Assembly: GCA_017645655.1 (NCBI GenBank)
Contig: JAGCNZ010000043.1
Location: 1-38,384, forward strand
Length of the DNA stretch: 38,384 bases
Direction of reading: 5' to 3'
Source: Bacteroidaceae bacterium
GTDB lineage: Bacteria > Bacteroidota > Bacteroidia > Bacteroidales > Bacteroidaceae
The stretch's first letter is position 1, and the number at the start of each line of letters is the position of its first letter. Made by a program: the position numbers and the translations under genes. The notes under the pieces are model-generated. The model did no database searches. It was not told the DNA's origin and saw only the letters and a list, made by a program, of their open reading frames with translations. Below are positions 15,875-24,947 of this stretch, piece by piece.

Positions 15875-18800
15875 ATGACTATCCGCAACCTCGCCGCCTC
15901 CCTCCTGCTCCTCTGCACGGCAAGCCTGTCTCAGGCACAGGACGAGAAGACATTCTTCCTCATCTCCGACACCCACCTCGACACGCAGTGGAACTGGGAT
16001 GTAAAGACCACAATCTCCCAGTACGTCAAGAATACGCTCGTGGACAACATGGCCCTCATGGACAAATACCCTGACTTCCGGCTCAACTACGAAGGCGCCA
16101 TCAAGTATATGTGGATGAAAGAATACTATCCGCAGGACTTCGAACGACTGAAGCAATACGTCCAGAGCGGGCAGTGGCACGTGAGCGGAATGTCGGTGGA
16201 CGCAAGCGACGTGATGATGTCGTCTGCCGAAAGCATCCTGCACAGCATGCTCTACGCCAACCGCTTCTACAAGAAGGAGTTCGGCGTGCGCGGCGGCTAC
16301 GACGTCATGCTGCCGGACTGCTTCGGCTTCTCCTACGTCCTGCCATCACTCATGAGGCATGCCGGACAGCGAGGCTTCCATACAGCAAAGCTCGGATGGG
16401 GTGCGGCGGCTTACGACCAACTGCCGCATTTCGGCGTCTGGCAAGGCGTGGACGGCAGCCAGGTCTATGCCATCTACAAGCCCGGAGCGTACGACGTCCA
16501 CGAAGATTGGAACAAAGATCTGACCTCCGACAGTGAGATAATGGGCAAGATAAATGCCAACATCACCGAGAGCGGCGTGCCTGCAGCAGTGAAATACGTC
16601 GGTCCGCGTGGCGACCGCGGCGGCGCCCTTCAGGACAATCCCGATAAGGAAGGCGAGAACACACCCTATTGGCTCAGCTACAACGTACAGAAACAGGACG
16701 GCGACATCAGGGTCCGTCTCGCATCGCCCGACGAGTTCTTCCAATACATGGCAGACCACGACAACGGACAATACAAGGTGTGGAACAGCGAACTGCCTAT
16801 GCGAACCCACGGCGTCGGCTCCTATACCAGTTGGGGAGCCCTGAAACTATGGAACCGCAAGAACGAGCTCCTCGCCGATGCAGCTGAGAAAGCTTCCTCA
16901 CTCGCCATGTGGCTCGGCGCTCGCAAATACCCTGAGCAACTCCGCGATGCCTGGATTCGCACGCTTTGGCAGCAGCATCATGATGGCATAACAGGCACGA
17001 GCATTCTCTCGGCCAATGATTACTCATACAACGAGTACTATCTCGCCAACCGCACATTCGCGCAAGAACTCTCCACGAGCGCAGGTGCAACCATACAAAT
17101 GATGGATACGCAGACCGAGGGAACACCCATCGTGGTCTATAATCCCCTGTCGCACGAGCGGACGGACATCGTCGAAGGCTCGGTCTTCACAGGTGGCGTG
17201 CAGAATTCTGTCCGCGTTCTCGACCCCGATGGCAACGAGGTGCTTTCGCAAGTCACTGGTTTCGACTTCGTCACCCACAGGTTGCATTTCATCTTTGCAG
17301 CCACCGTGCCATCGCTCGGCTATGCCGTCTACGAGGCGAGAATCGGGGAGAAATCGACGCTGACCTCAGAGTTGTCATATTCCACGATTAGCGGCAAGAG
17401 GTTTTCCAACGGGCGATACCGCGTCACGGTCAATGCCAATGGCGACATATCTAGCCTTTACGACCTGAAGAACAACCGTGCCATCATCAATTCTGCTGTT
17501 CGACAACAACTCATCTACGACCATGAAGACACTTGGCCGGCGTGGGAAATCAGTTATACAGACGTGTGTCGCACCCCATCGTCCTACGTCTCGAAGGATG
17601 CCGAGATTGAGCTTGTCGAGGATGGTCCCCTGCGTAAATCGTTGAAGGTGAAGCGTCAGCAAGAAGGTTCGACCTTTGTGCAATACATTCGCATGAACGC
17701 TGTGAACGACCGCATCGAGTGTGTCAACGAGGTGGACTGGCAGACGTATGAGCGCATGCTGAAGGTTTGCTTCACATTCCCCACTGGCTTGAAGAACAGT
17801 CGTGCCACATACGACATCTCGCTTGGAACTATCTCGCGAGGCGTCCGCTCCAGTGACGAGTATGAGGTATGCGGCCATCAATGGGCTGACCAGAGTAACA
17901 ACTCGGGCACTTACGGCCTTTCCATTCTCTCGGATTGCAAGTATGGTTGGGACAAGCCTAACGATACGTCGCTTCGCCTGACCTTGCTGCGCACCCCATC
18001 ATGCAAGAGTTACGACCATCAGGCAAACATGGATCTTGGTCCCAACAAGTTCACCTATGCCCTTCTTCCCCATGAAGGAACGTGGGGCGAGTACACCCAA
18101 ATGCAAGCCGGACAACTCAATCAGCCCCTTCTTGCCTTTGTTGCTTCCAAACATACGGGTGCCTTGGGACGCCGCGTCGCCTTTGCTTCTCTCAGTTCCG
18201 ACAAGGTTGCCATCAAGGCGCTCAAGAAGGCAGAGGACACCGACGAACTCATCGTCCGCGTTTACGAGTGGGCAGGCGAGGACCAGCAGGACGTAAGGCT
18301 TTCCTTCCCCGTTCCCATCGTGTCGGCTCGCGAAGTGAATGGCATAGAGGAGACCATAGATGGCGGGGACCTGACGACCAGCGACGGCACCATCCTCTTC
18401 AGCATCGGACGCTATCAGCCCAAGACGTTTGCGATAAGACTGGAGCAGCCCGAAGGTTCTTCCTCCACGACAGAGGAGCCCCGGCTGGGTGCTGTGTCGC
18501 TTACTTACAACATCGACCTCATGAGTTACGACGTGGCGCGTGACGCAGCGTCGAACAGCTACACGTACGCTTATCCTGCCGAACTCATCCCCGACACCCT
18601 TGTGGCCGACGGCATTGGCTTCGTGATGGGACCTCGCGAAGGCACTCAGAAGAATGTCCTTCGCCTGAATCTCACCCAGACGCTTAACCTCGAGCGGCAG
18701 CCCGACGAGAACAAACTCTACCTTCTCCTTGCGAGTCCGACGGAGGCGGGGGCGAAGGTGACGGTGACCGCTGGCAGCGAGAAGACCGTCCTCGACGTGC

Positions 18801-19705
18801 CCTACTTTACGGGCCGTGCTGCCGAGCCGCCTTCCTGCATAGGCCTCGCCGAGAACTATCGCAAGCAGAACATCGTGTTTACATCTTCGCATGCGCACAA
18901 GGTCACTGACAAAACCAACCAGACCATGCAGATGCTCTATATATATAAATATGGTATAGAGCTGCCCGAGGGCATCGACAAGGTCACCGTCAACGCTTCA
19001 GACCGCAAGACTTTCCTCTTTGCGGCCACCGTCGCTGCTTCCCATGCCGACGATGTCGAAGCGTTTGCTCCCCTCACCACCGAGGTGGAGACATCCTTCG
19101 GAGGCAAGTGGAACACCGGTTTTGCCGATAATCGCCTCGAGACGAAAACTGTCTCGGCATCTCACTACAACGGCAACAACGAGGCTCCTCGCTTTGCTAA
19201 CGACCAGAATCCCACCACCAAGTGGTGCGTCACGAAGTCCCAGAGCGAGACTCCTTGGCTGCAATACAACCTGAAGGACACAGCCGTAGTGACCCGCTGG
19301 ATGGTGCTCGGCGCCGCTCGCGAAAGCGGTGGTTATGTCGCAAAGGCTTTCAAACTGCAATACCAGGCAGACGACGAGACATGGGTAGATGCAGATATCG
19401 TCGAGGGTAACCAGATGAACAAAGTGGTCCGCACCTTGCAGCCTGTCACCACCACCAGGGTTCGCCTGCAGATGATTCAGGGCGAGCAGGACGACTACAC
19501 CACTCGCATCTACGAGTTTGCCGTCTATGGCTACCTCAAGAAGGACGATCCGACGGGCATCGGGACTGTCCTGGAGCCGGACGACGCCGCAGATGCAGGG
19601 ACTCCGCAGGGTGGTTGGTTCACTCTCTCGGGCCAGCGCGTTGCGGACACCAGGCAGCCAGGAATATACGTCCGGCAGGGCAAGAAAATCAGTGTCTCGC
19701 GTTAG
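15875..19705 (+). CDS. Secreted GH38 alpha-mannosidase with C-terminal discoidin-like domain
   Basis: A 1276-residue exported retaining alpha-mannosidase (signal peptide to SQAQ-22). Catalytic features of GH38 are present: zinc ligands in DTHLDTQWNWD (His34, Asp36), the nucleophile in MLPDCFGFS (Asp148) and the metal-binding block QQHHDGITGTS starting at residue 366. Middle and C-terminal beta-domains follow in GH38 order. Residues about 1080-1220 (DNRLETKTVSASHYNG to RIYEFAVYGY) resemble an F5/8-type discoidin carbohydrate-binding module. The tail FTLSGQRVADTRQPGIYVRQ resembles those of the GH43 and GH127 proteins. Family members cut alpha-mannosides of N-glycans or mannans. It is unusually long because of the added binding module and tail. 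Confidence 0.93.
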   Translation: MTIRNLAASLLLLCTASLSQAQDEKTFFLISDTHLDTQWNWDVKTTISQYVKNTLVDNMALMDKYPDFRLNYEGAIKYMWMKEYYPQDFERLKQYVQSGQWHVSGMSVDASDVMMSSAESILHSMLYANRFYKKEFGVRGGYDVMLPDCFGFSYVLPSLMRHAGQRGFHTAKLGWGAAAYDQLPHFGVWQGVDGSQVYAIYKPGAYDVHEDWNKDLTSDSEIMGKINANITESGVPAAVKYVGPRGDRGGALQDNPDKEGENTPYWLSYNVQKQDGDIRVRLASPDEFFQYMADHDNGQYKVWNSELPMRTHGVGSYTSWGALKLWNRKNELLADAAEKASSLAMWLGARKYPEQLRDAWIRTLWQQHHDGITGTSILSANDYSYNEYYLANRTFAQELSTSAGATIQMMDTQTEGTPIVVYNPLSHERTDIVEGSVFTGGVQNSVRVLDPDGNEVLSQVTGFDFVTHRLHFIFAATVPSLGYAVYEARIGEKSTLTSELSYSTISGKRFSNGRYRVTVNANGDISSLYDLKNNRAIINSAVRQQLIYDHEDTWPAWEISYTDVCRTPSSYVSKDAEIELVEDGPLRKSLKVKRQQEGSTFVQYIRMNAVNDRIECVNEVDWQTYERMLKVCFTFPTGLKNSRATYDISLGTISRGVRSSDEYEVCGHQWADQSNNSGTYGLSILSDCKYGWDKPNDTSLRLTLLRTPSCKSYDHQANMDLGPNKFTYALLPHEGTWGEYTQMQAGQLNQPLLAFVASKHTGALGRRVAFASLSSDKVAIKALKKAEDTDELIVRVYEWAGEDQQDVRLSFPVPIVSAREVNGIEETIDGGDLTTSDGTILFSIGRYQPKTFAIRLEQPEGSSSTTEEPRLGAVSLTYNIDLMSYDVARDAASNSYTYAYPAELIPDTLVADGIGFVMGPREGTQKNVLRLNLTQTLNLERQPDENKLYLLLASPTEAGAKVTVTAGSEKTVLDVPYFTGRAAEPPSCIGLAENYRKQNIVFTSSHAHKVTDKTNQTMQMLYIYKYGIELPEGIDKVTVNASDRKTFLFAATVAASHADDVEAFAPLTTEVETSFGGKWNTGFADNRLETKTVSASHYNGNNEAPRFANDQNPTTKWCVTKSQSETPWLQYNLKDTAVVTRWMVLGAARESGGYVAKAFKLQYQADDETWVDADIVEGNQMNKVVRTLQPVTTTRVRLQMIQGEQDDYTTRIYEFAVYGYLKKDDPTGIGTVLEPDDAADAGTPQGGWFTLSGQRVADTRQPGIYVRQGKKISVSR

Positions 19706-19717
19706 CGCTTAAAACGT

Positions 19718-19878
19718 CACGTGGGTAAAATGAAAATATCACGTGGGTAAAATGAAAATATTACGTGGAATATTTGAAATATCACGTGGGTAAAATGAAT
19801 TTATCACGTGGGTAAATTTCAAACACCCCGTGGATGAAACATAAACGTCACGTGTTTAGTCTGCCAACTAAGCACGTG
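19718..19878. repeat. CACGTG phased array 3 (longest)
   Basis: Eight phased positions: exact CACGTG at 19718, 19740, 19783, 19805, 19849 and 19873, and degenerate TACGTG at 19762 and CCCGTG at 19827. Steps are 22, 22, 21, 22, 22, 22 and 24. It begins 12 bp after the GH38 stop and occupies half of the 315-bp convergent gap before the flavodoxin stop at 20021. I see no gene in 19879-20020. Confidence 0.9.
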
Positions 19879-19884
19879 ACGTTT
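19843..19884. terminator. Long hairpin at the end of array 3, candidate bidirectional terminator
   Basis: Arms 19843-19860 (AAACGTCACGTGTTTAGT) and 19867-19884 are complementary over 18 bp with a single G-U type mismatch, closing a 6-nt loop. Each arm contains one of the last two CACGTG copies. It lies between two convergent genes (GH38 and flavodoxin). There is no strong T-run on either side, so intrinsic termination is likely but not certain. Confidence 0.6.
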
Positions 19885-20020
19885 GTCGTCATCGCCTGTT
19901 GCGATTCCTGTCGTCGCTCGCTGTTGCCCCTTGCCGGCAGTGGCAAAGTCGTGCATGCTGCCAGGGAAAACTCAGCAAAAGGGAGAGTCGTCTGTATGTC
20001 AGGGCAGTCTGGAGTGGACG

Positions 20021-20821
20021 TTATCGCACTACCTCCGTGAACTCAGGCTTGGCGCCTTCCTCGCTGGGGACTGTCACGAAGATGGTCGTGGTGCCCTCCT
20101 GTCCGTCGAAACCAATGCTCTTCGCGGTGAACTTGTAGTCCGTGCTCTCCCCCGTCACGCGCTTGCCGACCGTGACAGGCGTGCCGAGGGGGAACTGATA
20201 ACCTGAGCAAGCGGCCTCGAAGACCATGCTGTCCTCCTCATTTACAGGCATTTGCTCGCTGTATTCGGGCAGCGGCGCGACCTTTCCGGGCTTGTAGCCA
20301 TTCTCAATCAGGAAGCGTTCGATTTCCTTCGGCGCAGCCTGGATTCGGGCTTGTCGCACGCCATAACCCTGACGCACGTCAGCCTTGGGAAGCGCTTCCT
20401 TGAGGGCTTGCGTCGAGGTGTTCAGGCCTCCGCTGCCGAAGGTGCAGAAGGGGACAACCGTCTTGCCCTCGAATTCGTTCTCTCTCAGCAGCGTGGCAAT
20501 GGGCATGGCGTATGTGCCGAACCATATCGGAAAACCGATGAAGACGACGTCATACTCGTCGAGGTTGGCCTGCAAGGGTTTGAGCGCAGGCAGGTTTCCG
20601 CTTTGCATCTCCTCGCGACCGCGCTCTACCGTGGCTTGGAAATCAGCGTCGTAGGCTATCTCAGGCTCGATGCATTCGATGTCAGCCCCGAGTTGCTTCT
20701 GCAGTTCCTCAGCCACGGTTTGTGTCGTGCCAGTCTGGGAATAATAAAGCACCAGCACCTTCTGCTTGGTGCAACTTGTCAGCATAGTTGCCATCATGGC
20801 AAACAGTAGTAGTTTCTTCAT
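20021..20821 (-). CDS. Flavodoxin-domain lipoprotein
   Basis: A 266-residue protein with a lipoprotein signal (MATMLTSC). Mature residues then give a flavodoxin fold: KVLVLYYSQTGTTQTVAEEL is the FMN phosphate-binding loop (S-x-T-G-T/N-T), with DYDVVFIGFPIWFGTYAMPI and TFGSGG as the isoalloxazine loops. The last ~80 residues form a separate region rich in beta-strands (VGKRVTGESTDYKFTAKSIG). Flavodoxins are normally cytoplasmic electron carriers; a lipid-anchored form would face the periplasm. It is the last gene of the GH127-lipoprotein-TSCPD operon, 12 nt after the TSCPD gene. Electron donor and target are not visible from context. Confidence 0.86.
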   Translation of the reverse strand: MKKLLLFAMMATMLTSCTKQKVLVLYYSQTGTTQTVAEELQKQLGADIECIEPEIAYDADFQATVERGREEMQSGNLPALKPLQANLDEYDVVFIGFPIWFGTYAMPIATLLRENEFEGKTVVPFCTFGSGGLNTSTQALKEALPKADVRQGYGVRQARIQAAPKEIERFLIENGYKPGKVAPLPEYSEQMPVNEEDSMVFEAACSGYQFPLGTPVTVGKRVTGESTDYKFTAKSIGFDGQEGTTTIFVTVPSEEGAKPEFTEVVR

Positions 20822-20833
20822 AATCCGATGTCC

Positions 20834-21091
20834 TTAGCCATTGTTCTTGAATTGCTCCAGAGCACGGCACAACTGGTCGGGGCACGATGTCTGCTTGGTG
20901 CCGCAGCGTATGCCGTTGAGTTTGCTGATGACCTCGTCAATCTTCTGTCCCGTCACCAGTCGGCAGATGCCCTGCAGGTTGCCATTGCATCCGCCCACGA
21001 AAAATACCTGCTGAATCACGTCGTTGTCGTCCACGGTCACGTCGATGACTTGTGAGCAGGTTCCCTGTGTTTGATACTGTAAATGCTTCAT
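20834..21091 (-). CDS. TSCPD domain protein
   Basis: An 85-residue protein that is essentially one TSCPD domain (TIGR03905-like). The name-giving motif appears as TSCPDQLCRAL near the C-terminus, preceded by FVGGCNGNLQGICRLV and GIRCGTKQTSC, which give several conserved Cys residues likely to bind metal. TSCPD domains occur at the C-terminus of class II ribonucleotide reductases and as short stand-alone proteins of unknown role. It lies 18 nt after the unknown lipoprotein gene and 12 nt before the flavodoxin gene, so all three are probably one transcript. It has no export signal. Confidence 0.85.
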   Translation of the reverse strand: MKHLQYQTQGTCSQVIDVTVDDNDVIQQVFFVGGCNGNLQGICRLVTGQKIDEVISKLNGIRCGTKQTSCPDQLCRALEQFKNNG

Positions 21092-21109
21092 TTTTGCTAT
21101 GTAAAAGGT

Positions 21110-22009
21110 TTATCTGTTCGGTTTGAAGCGGAGGATGCCTCCTCCATTCGTTTGCATGATAAGGGTACGGCGGTGTGGCTCGCAGTCTTCGAACTCGTGC
21201 GGCACCTGACTTTGGAAGTTGTGAATGCCGTCGAGCCGTTTCTTCTTCAGGTTCCAGACGTAGAGAATGCTTGGTTGTTGCTCGGTGCCAATGCCAACGG
21301 GAATGTACATTTGGTCTCCCTTAACGCAGGCTCCCTGCCCGATATGGTTGGCTGGGAAGCGTGGGTCGATGTCCTGAATGCAGTAATTATCCAAGGCGTT
21401 TCGGGGATTTAGGTGTACGATGGGACCGTCGCTGAGCTTTGGCATCGGGAAGATTATCGTGCGCCATCGGTTGCCTTTGCCCAGGTTTTCTACGGTGTTG
21501 CCGTATCCAATCAGGCGATTGTGCTTGCTGTCGATGATCCATTGCAATGCGTAGCCGAACAGCCCGTCGTGGTCGTCCAGCACGATTGTCTGCACAAGTT
21601 GAGGCTCGCCCGTCAGCGAGATGCGCTCCACGAAACAGACATCCTTCATGCCCTTGTAGCGTTGCTTGGAGCATTGGGACACGTAGAGGAGCGGAAACAT
21701 GTCGTTCTTGTGGTAGCGCTCCGTGCCGAAGAAGGCAACGTTGGCATGGTTCTCGCTCGTATGGCTGGCAAGCGGGAACTGCCGAAGCATCTGTAGTTTG
21801 TCGTCGCGAAGCCGGTAGATGGTCGCCTGGCCGGTGTTCTGCAGGCTGACCAGGTAGTCGTCGTACATGGCCATCCCTTGATAGCCTTGCTTCGGCACAC
21901 CCTGCAGGTCGGCAATCTTCTGCACAGAGGCGTTGGTGAAGTCAAGGGGCACGCATGACGTGACTGCCCAAAGCGCTGTCAGGAAAAGCAAATGAAGGAA
22001 ATGTTTCAT
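21110..22009 (-). CDS. Unknown lipoprotein, possible beta-propeller
   Basis: A 299-residue predicted lipoprotein: MKHFLHLLFLTALWAVTSC with the lipobox VTSC. The mature part is rich in short beta-strands with recurring aromatic and Gly/Asp turns (YQGMAMYDDYLVSLQ, TIYRLRDDKLQML, ILYVWNLKKKRLDGI), which suggests a propeller-like fold, but I do not recognise the family. It starts 15 nt downstream of the GH127 gene and precedes the TSCPD gene by 18 nt, so it is part of that operon. A carbohydrate-binding role at the cell surface is possible but unsupported by any motif. Confidence 0.65.
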   Translation of the reverse strand: MKHFLHLLFLTALWAVTSCVPLDFTNASVQKIADLQGVPKQGYQGMAMYDDYLVSLQNTGQATIYRLRDDKLQMLRQFPLASHTSENHANVAFFGTERYHKNDMFPLLYVSQCSKQRYKGMKDVCFVERISLTGEPQLVQTIVLDDHDGLFGYALQWIIDSKHNRLIGYGNTVENLGKGNRWRTIIFPMPKLSDGPIVHLNPRNALDNYCIQDIDPRFPANHIGQGACVKGDQMYIPVGIGTEQQPSILYVWNLKKKRLDGIHNFQSQVPHEFEDCEPHRRTLIMQTNGGGILRFKPNR

Positions 22010-22024
22010 GGTGACATCTGTTAT

Positions 22025-24706
22025 TTAAGGGTTCAGGATTTTCCTTCCATTCTGGATGTAAATCCCGCTTCGGCTGCTGCCGATTTGCTGTCCGAGCAGG
22101 TTGTAGGACTTGTTGTCTGCCGTCTGTCGTCCGCAGTCCGTTGTCTGTCGTCCGTTGTCTATCGTCTTGATGGCTGTCTCGTCGTCCATAATTCGTTCGA
22201 TACGGAAGTGGTCCACCTTGAACCAGCCAGTCGGTTCGCTGCTCGAGGCTTGCGTGCCGTTGGGTTTCATGCAGCTGGTACGGATGCCGAGGCTGAGGCT
22301 TTCGCCCTCCTCGATGCTGACCGTCACCTCCATCTTCTGCAGTATGAAGGTCGAGCCGCTGGTTCCTTTGTGTCCCGCGAAGGTAGCATCCTCGCCTTCT
22401 GTCAGGTTCAGATTGTAGTCGCTTTCCTTTCCGAAGTATTGGACGGCGTTGTTCGCAAAGAGGCGGCAAGTGCCGAGTTGCCCTGTCTGGCACCAGAGGA
22501 GACACGTGACACGATAGACGCCGGGCTTGAGTTTCGTGGCGGGAACGGTCTGATAGAGTTGGAAGTCGAGCGGGAAGGGCAGTGTGCGATACCAACACAC
22601 GTTCTCGCCATAGTGGTTGGCGGCGTCGTGGTTGATGCCGTAGCTGTTGCCCGAGAGTGTTCCCTGCACGCTCCATCCGTAGGGCTTATACGTCTTCTTC
22701 TCTATGCCACCGTGGTTGACGGCATTGAGTCCCGTGAGTTCGAAGTCGGGATTCACAAGCAGGGAGTCGGTCAACGTCTTCTTTCTTTTGCGGAGAGCAT
22801 CGGGGAAAACGGTGACGCGAAGTTTTGCGGCGCCATACGGCACGAGGCTGATGTTGCGTTGCGCCCCTTTCAGCACGACGTGCTCCGATGCCGGCAGGAC
22901 TGGGTTGTAGCGGTCATTCTCCACTGTCCACGTGATGGGACGGACGGGCAGGCTGACCGTGATGGGTGTGCTGTCGAGGTCGAAAGGGTAACTGTTCGCG
23001 AGTTTCTCCTCGTCGACATTGAGTGTGAGCGTTTCCTCGTCGGTGTTGATGGCATAGTTGAACGAGCCTCTTGGCTTCATGCTCCAGCACTTGAAACCAT
23101 CTCCGGGCACCTTGCCGTTCATGTTGCTATAGGTGTTCGTGTCCTCGGTTACAGTTGCGGGAACAGGGTAAGCCATGAGCAGCGGGCCGCACTCCACGTA
23201 CTTCCCTTGTCCGCCGGCCGCCTCGACGACCTTCGGCGTCATTGTCATCGAGAGTGTCACCACGTCGCCATCGCTCCATTCGCGTTCCAGGGTAAGGAAA
23301 GAGCCTGCCCCGACTCCTCCCTCGACGGGGCTTCCGTTCACTTTGACCTCGTATTGCTCGCACCAGCCGGGTATTCGGAAGACGAATGGGAAGTGCGTCT
23401 GCTGTGGAAGGGAGAAGCGGAAAGTGATGTCGCCGCTGAAGGGATAGTACGTTTCCTCTGCGATATGGCATTGTGTCGAGCCGACCTTGAAGTCAATCTC
23501 GCTGGGTGCGTACATCGCCGCCACGATGGCATCGTCCTGTCCTCGCATCCAGAGTCGTGAAGCGAAGTTGGGCATCATGCGATGCATGTTACCCGCACAG
23601 CACTCGGTTTCGTGGGTAGGACGATAGGCCATCCACGTCGAGCCGCGCTTGAAACTGTTGTTGTCGGAGTTGCCTGTGCAGATGACTTGGTTGACGGAGG
23701 AGAAGTACTGAACAGCGTCGAAGTTCGAGGTGACTGCTCCTGGCGCGGCGTTGAAGATGGCGCGCTCTATGCGGTCGGCCCATTCGGCCTGTCCTGTGAC
23801 GGTGAGGAAGTAGCCGAGCGACCAGGTGTAGTCGGTGATGTCGCATGTCTCGTGCGCCACATCGATGTCGTATCCCTGCGTGTACTCGGCGCTGGTGGGC
23901 ACACCGTCGGGCAACAAATGGTCCCGTTCCAGTTTGCGCTCCGCGTTCATAGCGATGCGCAGGTATTCCTCGTTGCCTGTGTAGGCGTAGAGGAGTAGGG
24001 GTATCTTCAGCATTTCGCAGTATGTGACGCCGTGGAGGTGTATGAACTCATCGCTGCCAGCGTCGGTCTGGTCGAACTCGAAGCCGCCTGTGTTGTATGC
24101 CGTCTCTGCTTTCGTCAGCATGCTCCCGGTGCCGCTTATGCCGTAGTACCAGAGCAAGCCTTCGAGGTTGAGGATGTGGCGGCGCCCGCTTGCGAGGTCG
24201 TTGTTCGACATCGAGTTGTAGTTCTTTCGCAGCGCCGTCTTGAGGGCAGTCGGGTTGCCATGTACGTCGGCGTATGCCTTCATGGCTCTCCAGAAGACTG
24301 CCTGCGGCCAAAGACTGCTGATGACGGTGGAGCCGAGGCGGCCGTTTGATTGCTGATGAGCGATGGTGTAGTCGATGCCAGCCTCGCCTTTCTCGATGAG
24401 TTCCTGGTCGTCGAGCAGATAGCCGAGGCGCAGCAATCCGTCGGTATAGTAGGCTGTCTGCTCGTAGCGCCACCAGTCCTGCCCGTAGTCGCCGTTGCGC
24501 GGTATCTCTCCAGCCCAGAGGCAAGTGTTGTAGGGATAGGAGAGGGCTTCGGGATGTCCTGTCAGTCCTGTCTTCTGACGCTCGAGGAACTCGAGGAGCC
24601 AGCCTTTCGGCGTGATGTCCGCGATGAGTCCTTCCTGAAAGGCAAACTCGGCTCGGCTGCCGAGGCAAACTGCCAGCGCTGCCAGCAAAAGATAGCATCT
24701 CTTCAT
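22025..24706 (-). CDS. Secreted GH127-like beta-L-arabinofuranosidase
   Basis: A 893-residue exported enzyme starting at the ATG at 24706 (MKRCYLLLAALAVCLGSRA). The open frame continues upstream, but only through the promoter and a palindrome nest, so earlier starts are rejected. The (alpha/alpha)6 catalytic region belongs to the DUF1680/GH127 group: GSTVISSLWPQAVFW, HETCD (Glu286, Cys288) and ETECCAGNMHR (Cys369-Cys370). In HypBA1 such E-x-C and C-C residues hold zinc, with the first Cys of the pair acting as nucleophile, so a cysteine glycosidase is expected. Beta-sandwich domains follow, then a carbohydrate-binding-like region and the tail YNLLGQQIGSSRSGIYIQNG. GH146 or another DUF1680 subfamily cannot be excluded. 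Confidence 0.87.
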   Translation of the reverse strand: MKRCYLLLAALAVCLGSRAEFAFQEGLIADITPKGWLLEFLERQKTGLTGHPEALSYPYNTCLWAGEIPRNGDYGQDWWRYEQTAYYTDGLLRLGYLLDDQELIEKGEAGIDYTIAHQQSNGRLGSTVISSLWPQAVFWRAMKAYADVHGNPTALKTALRKNYNSMSNNDLASGRRHILNLEGLLWYYGISGTGSMLTKAETAYNTGGFEFDQTDAGSDEFIHLHGVTYCEMLKIPLLLYAYTGNEEYLRIAMNAERKLERDHLLPDGVPTSAEYTQGYDIDVAHETCDITDYTWSLGYFLTVTGQAEWADRIERAIFNAAPGAVTSNFDAVQYFSSVNQVICTGNSDNNSFKRGSTWMAYRPTHETECCAGNMHRMMPNFASRLWMRGQDDAIVAAMYAPSEIDFKVGSTQCHIAEETYYPFSGDITFRFSLPQQTHFPFVFRIPGWCEQYEVKVNGSPVEGGVGAGSFLTLEREWSDGDVVTLSMTMTPKVVEAAGGQGKYVECGPLLMAYPVPATVTEDTNTYSNMNGKVPGDGFKCWSMKPRGSFNYAINTDEETLTLNVDEEKLANSYPFDLDSTPITVSLPVRPITWTVENDRYNPVLPASEHVVLKGAQRNISLVPYGAAKLRVTVFPDALRKRKKTLTDSLLVNPDFELTGLNAVNHGGIEKKTYKPYGWSVQGTLSGNSYGINHDAANHYGENVCWYRTLPFPLDFQLYQTVPATKLKPGVYRVTCLLWCQTGQLGTCRLFANNAVQYFGKESDYNLNLTEGEDATFAGHKGTSGSTFILQKMEVTVSIEEGESLSLGIRTSCMKPNGTQASSSEPTGWFKVDHFRIERIMDDETAIKTIDNGRQTTDCGRQTADNKSYNLLGQQIGSSRSGIYIQNGRKILNP

Positions 24707-24731
24707 ATATAATATATGTATGGTTTTGGCT

Positions 24732-24763
24732 GCAAAGTTACGAATAAAAGCGATAAAAGCAAA
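24732..24763 (-). promoter_or_regulatory. Promoter of the GH127 operon
   Basis: On the minus strand TAACTTTG (24740-24733) is preceded by TTTG (24763-24760) with a 19-bp spacer, matching both Bacteroidetes promoter boxes. The leader to the ATG at 24706 is about 20 nt and AT-rich. Confidence 0.8.
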
Positions 24764-24947
24764 AAAAGTGTGTGCCAGCTTGACGTAAAAGGCGAAAAAG
24801 TGTAATAATGTGGCAGGAATCACATGTAGTGACACACATGTCATGGGGACAGGGTCGTCTTTGCAAGACGCGAATACCGCTTTGCTGGCTTCTCTGTCCG
24901 CCCTGTTCGGAAGCAGGAGTCTCAGTCCTTCTAATGTCGACGGAATA

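Noticed and set aside
16178-16183. Isolated CACGTG sites inside coding sequence (for example in GH38; others near 8988, 11417, 22503 and 22928)
   Set aside because: Single 6-mers are expected by chance a handful of times in a window this size; they are unphased and encode ordinary residues.
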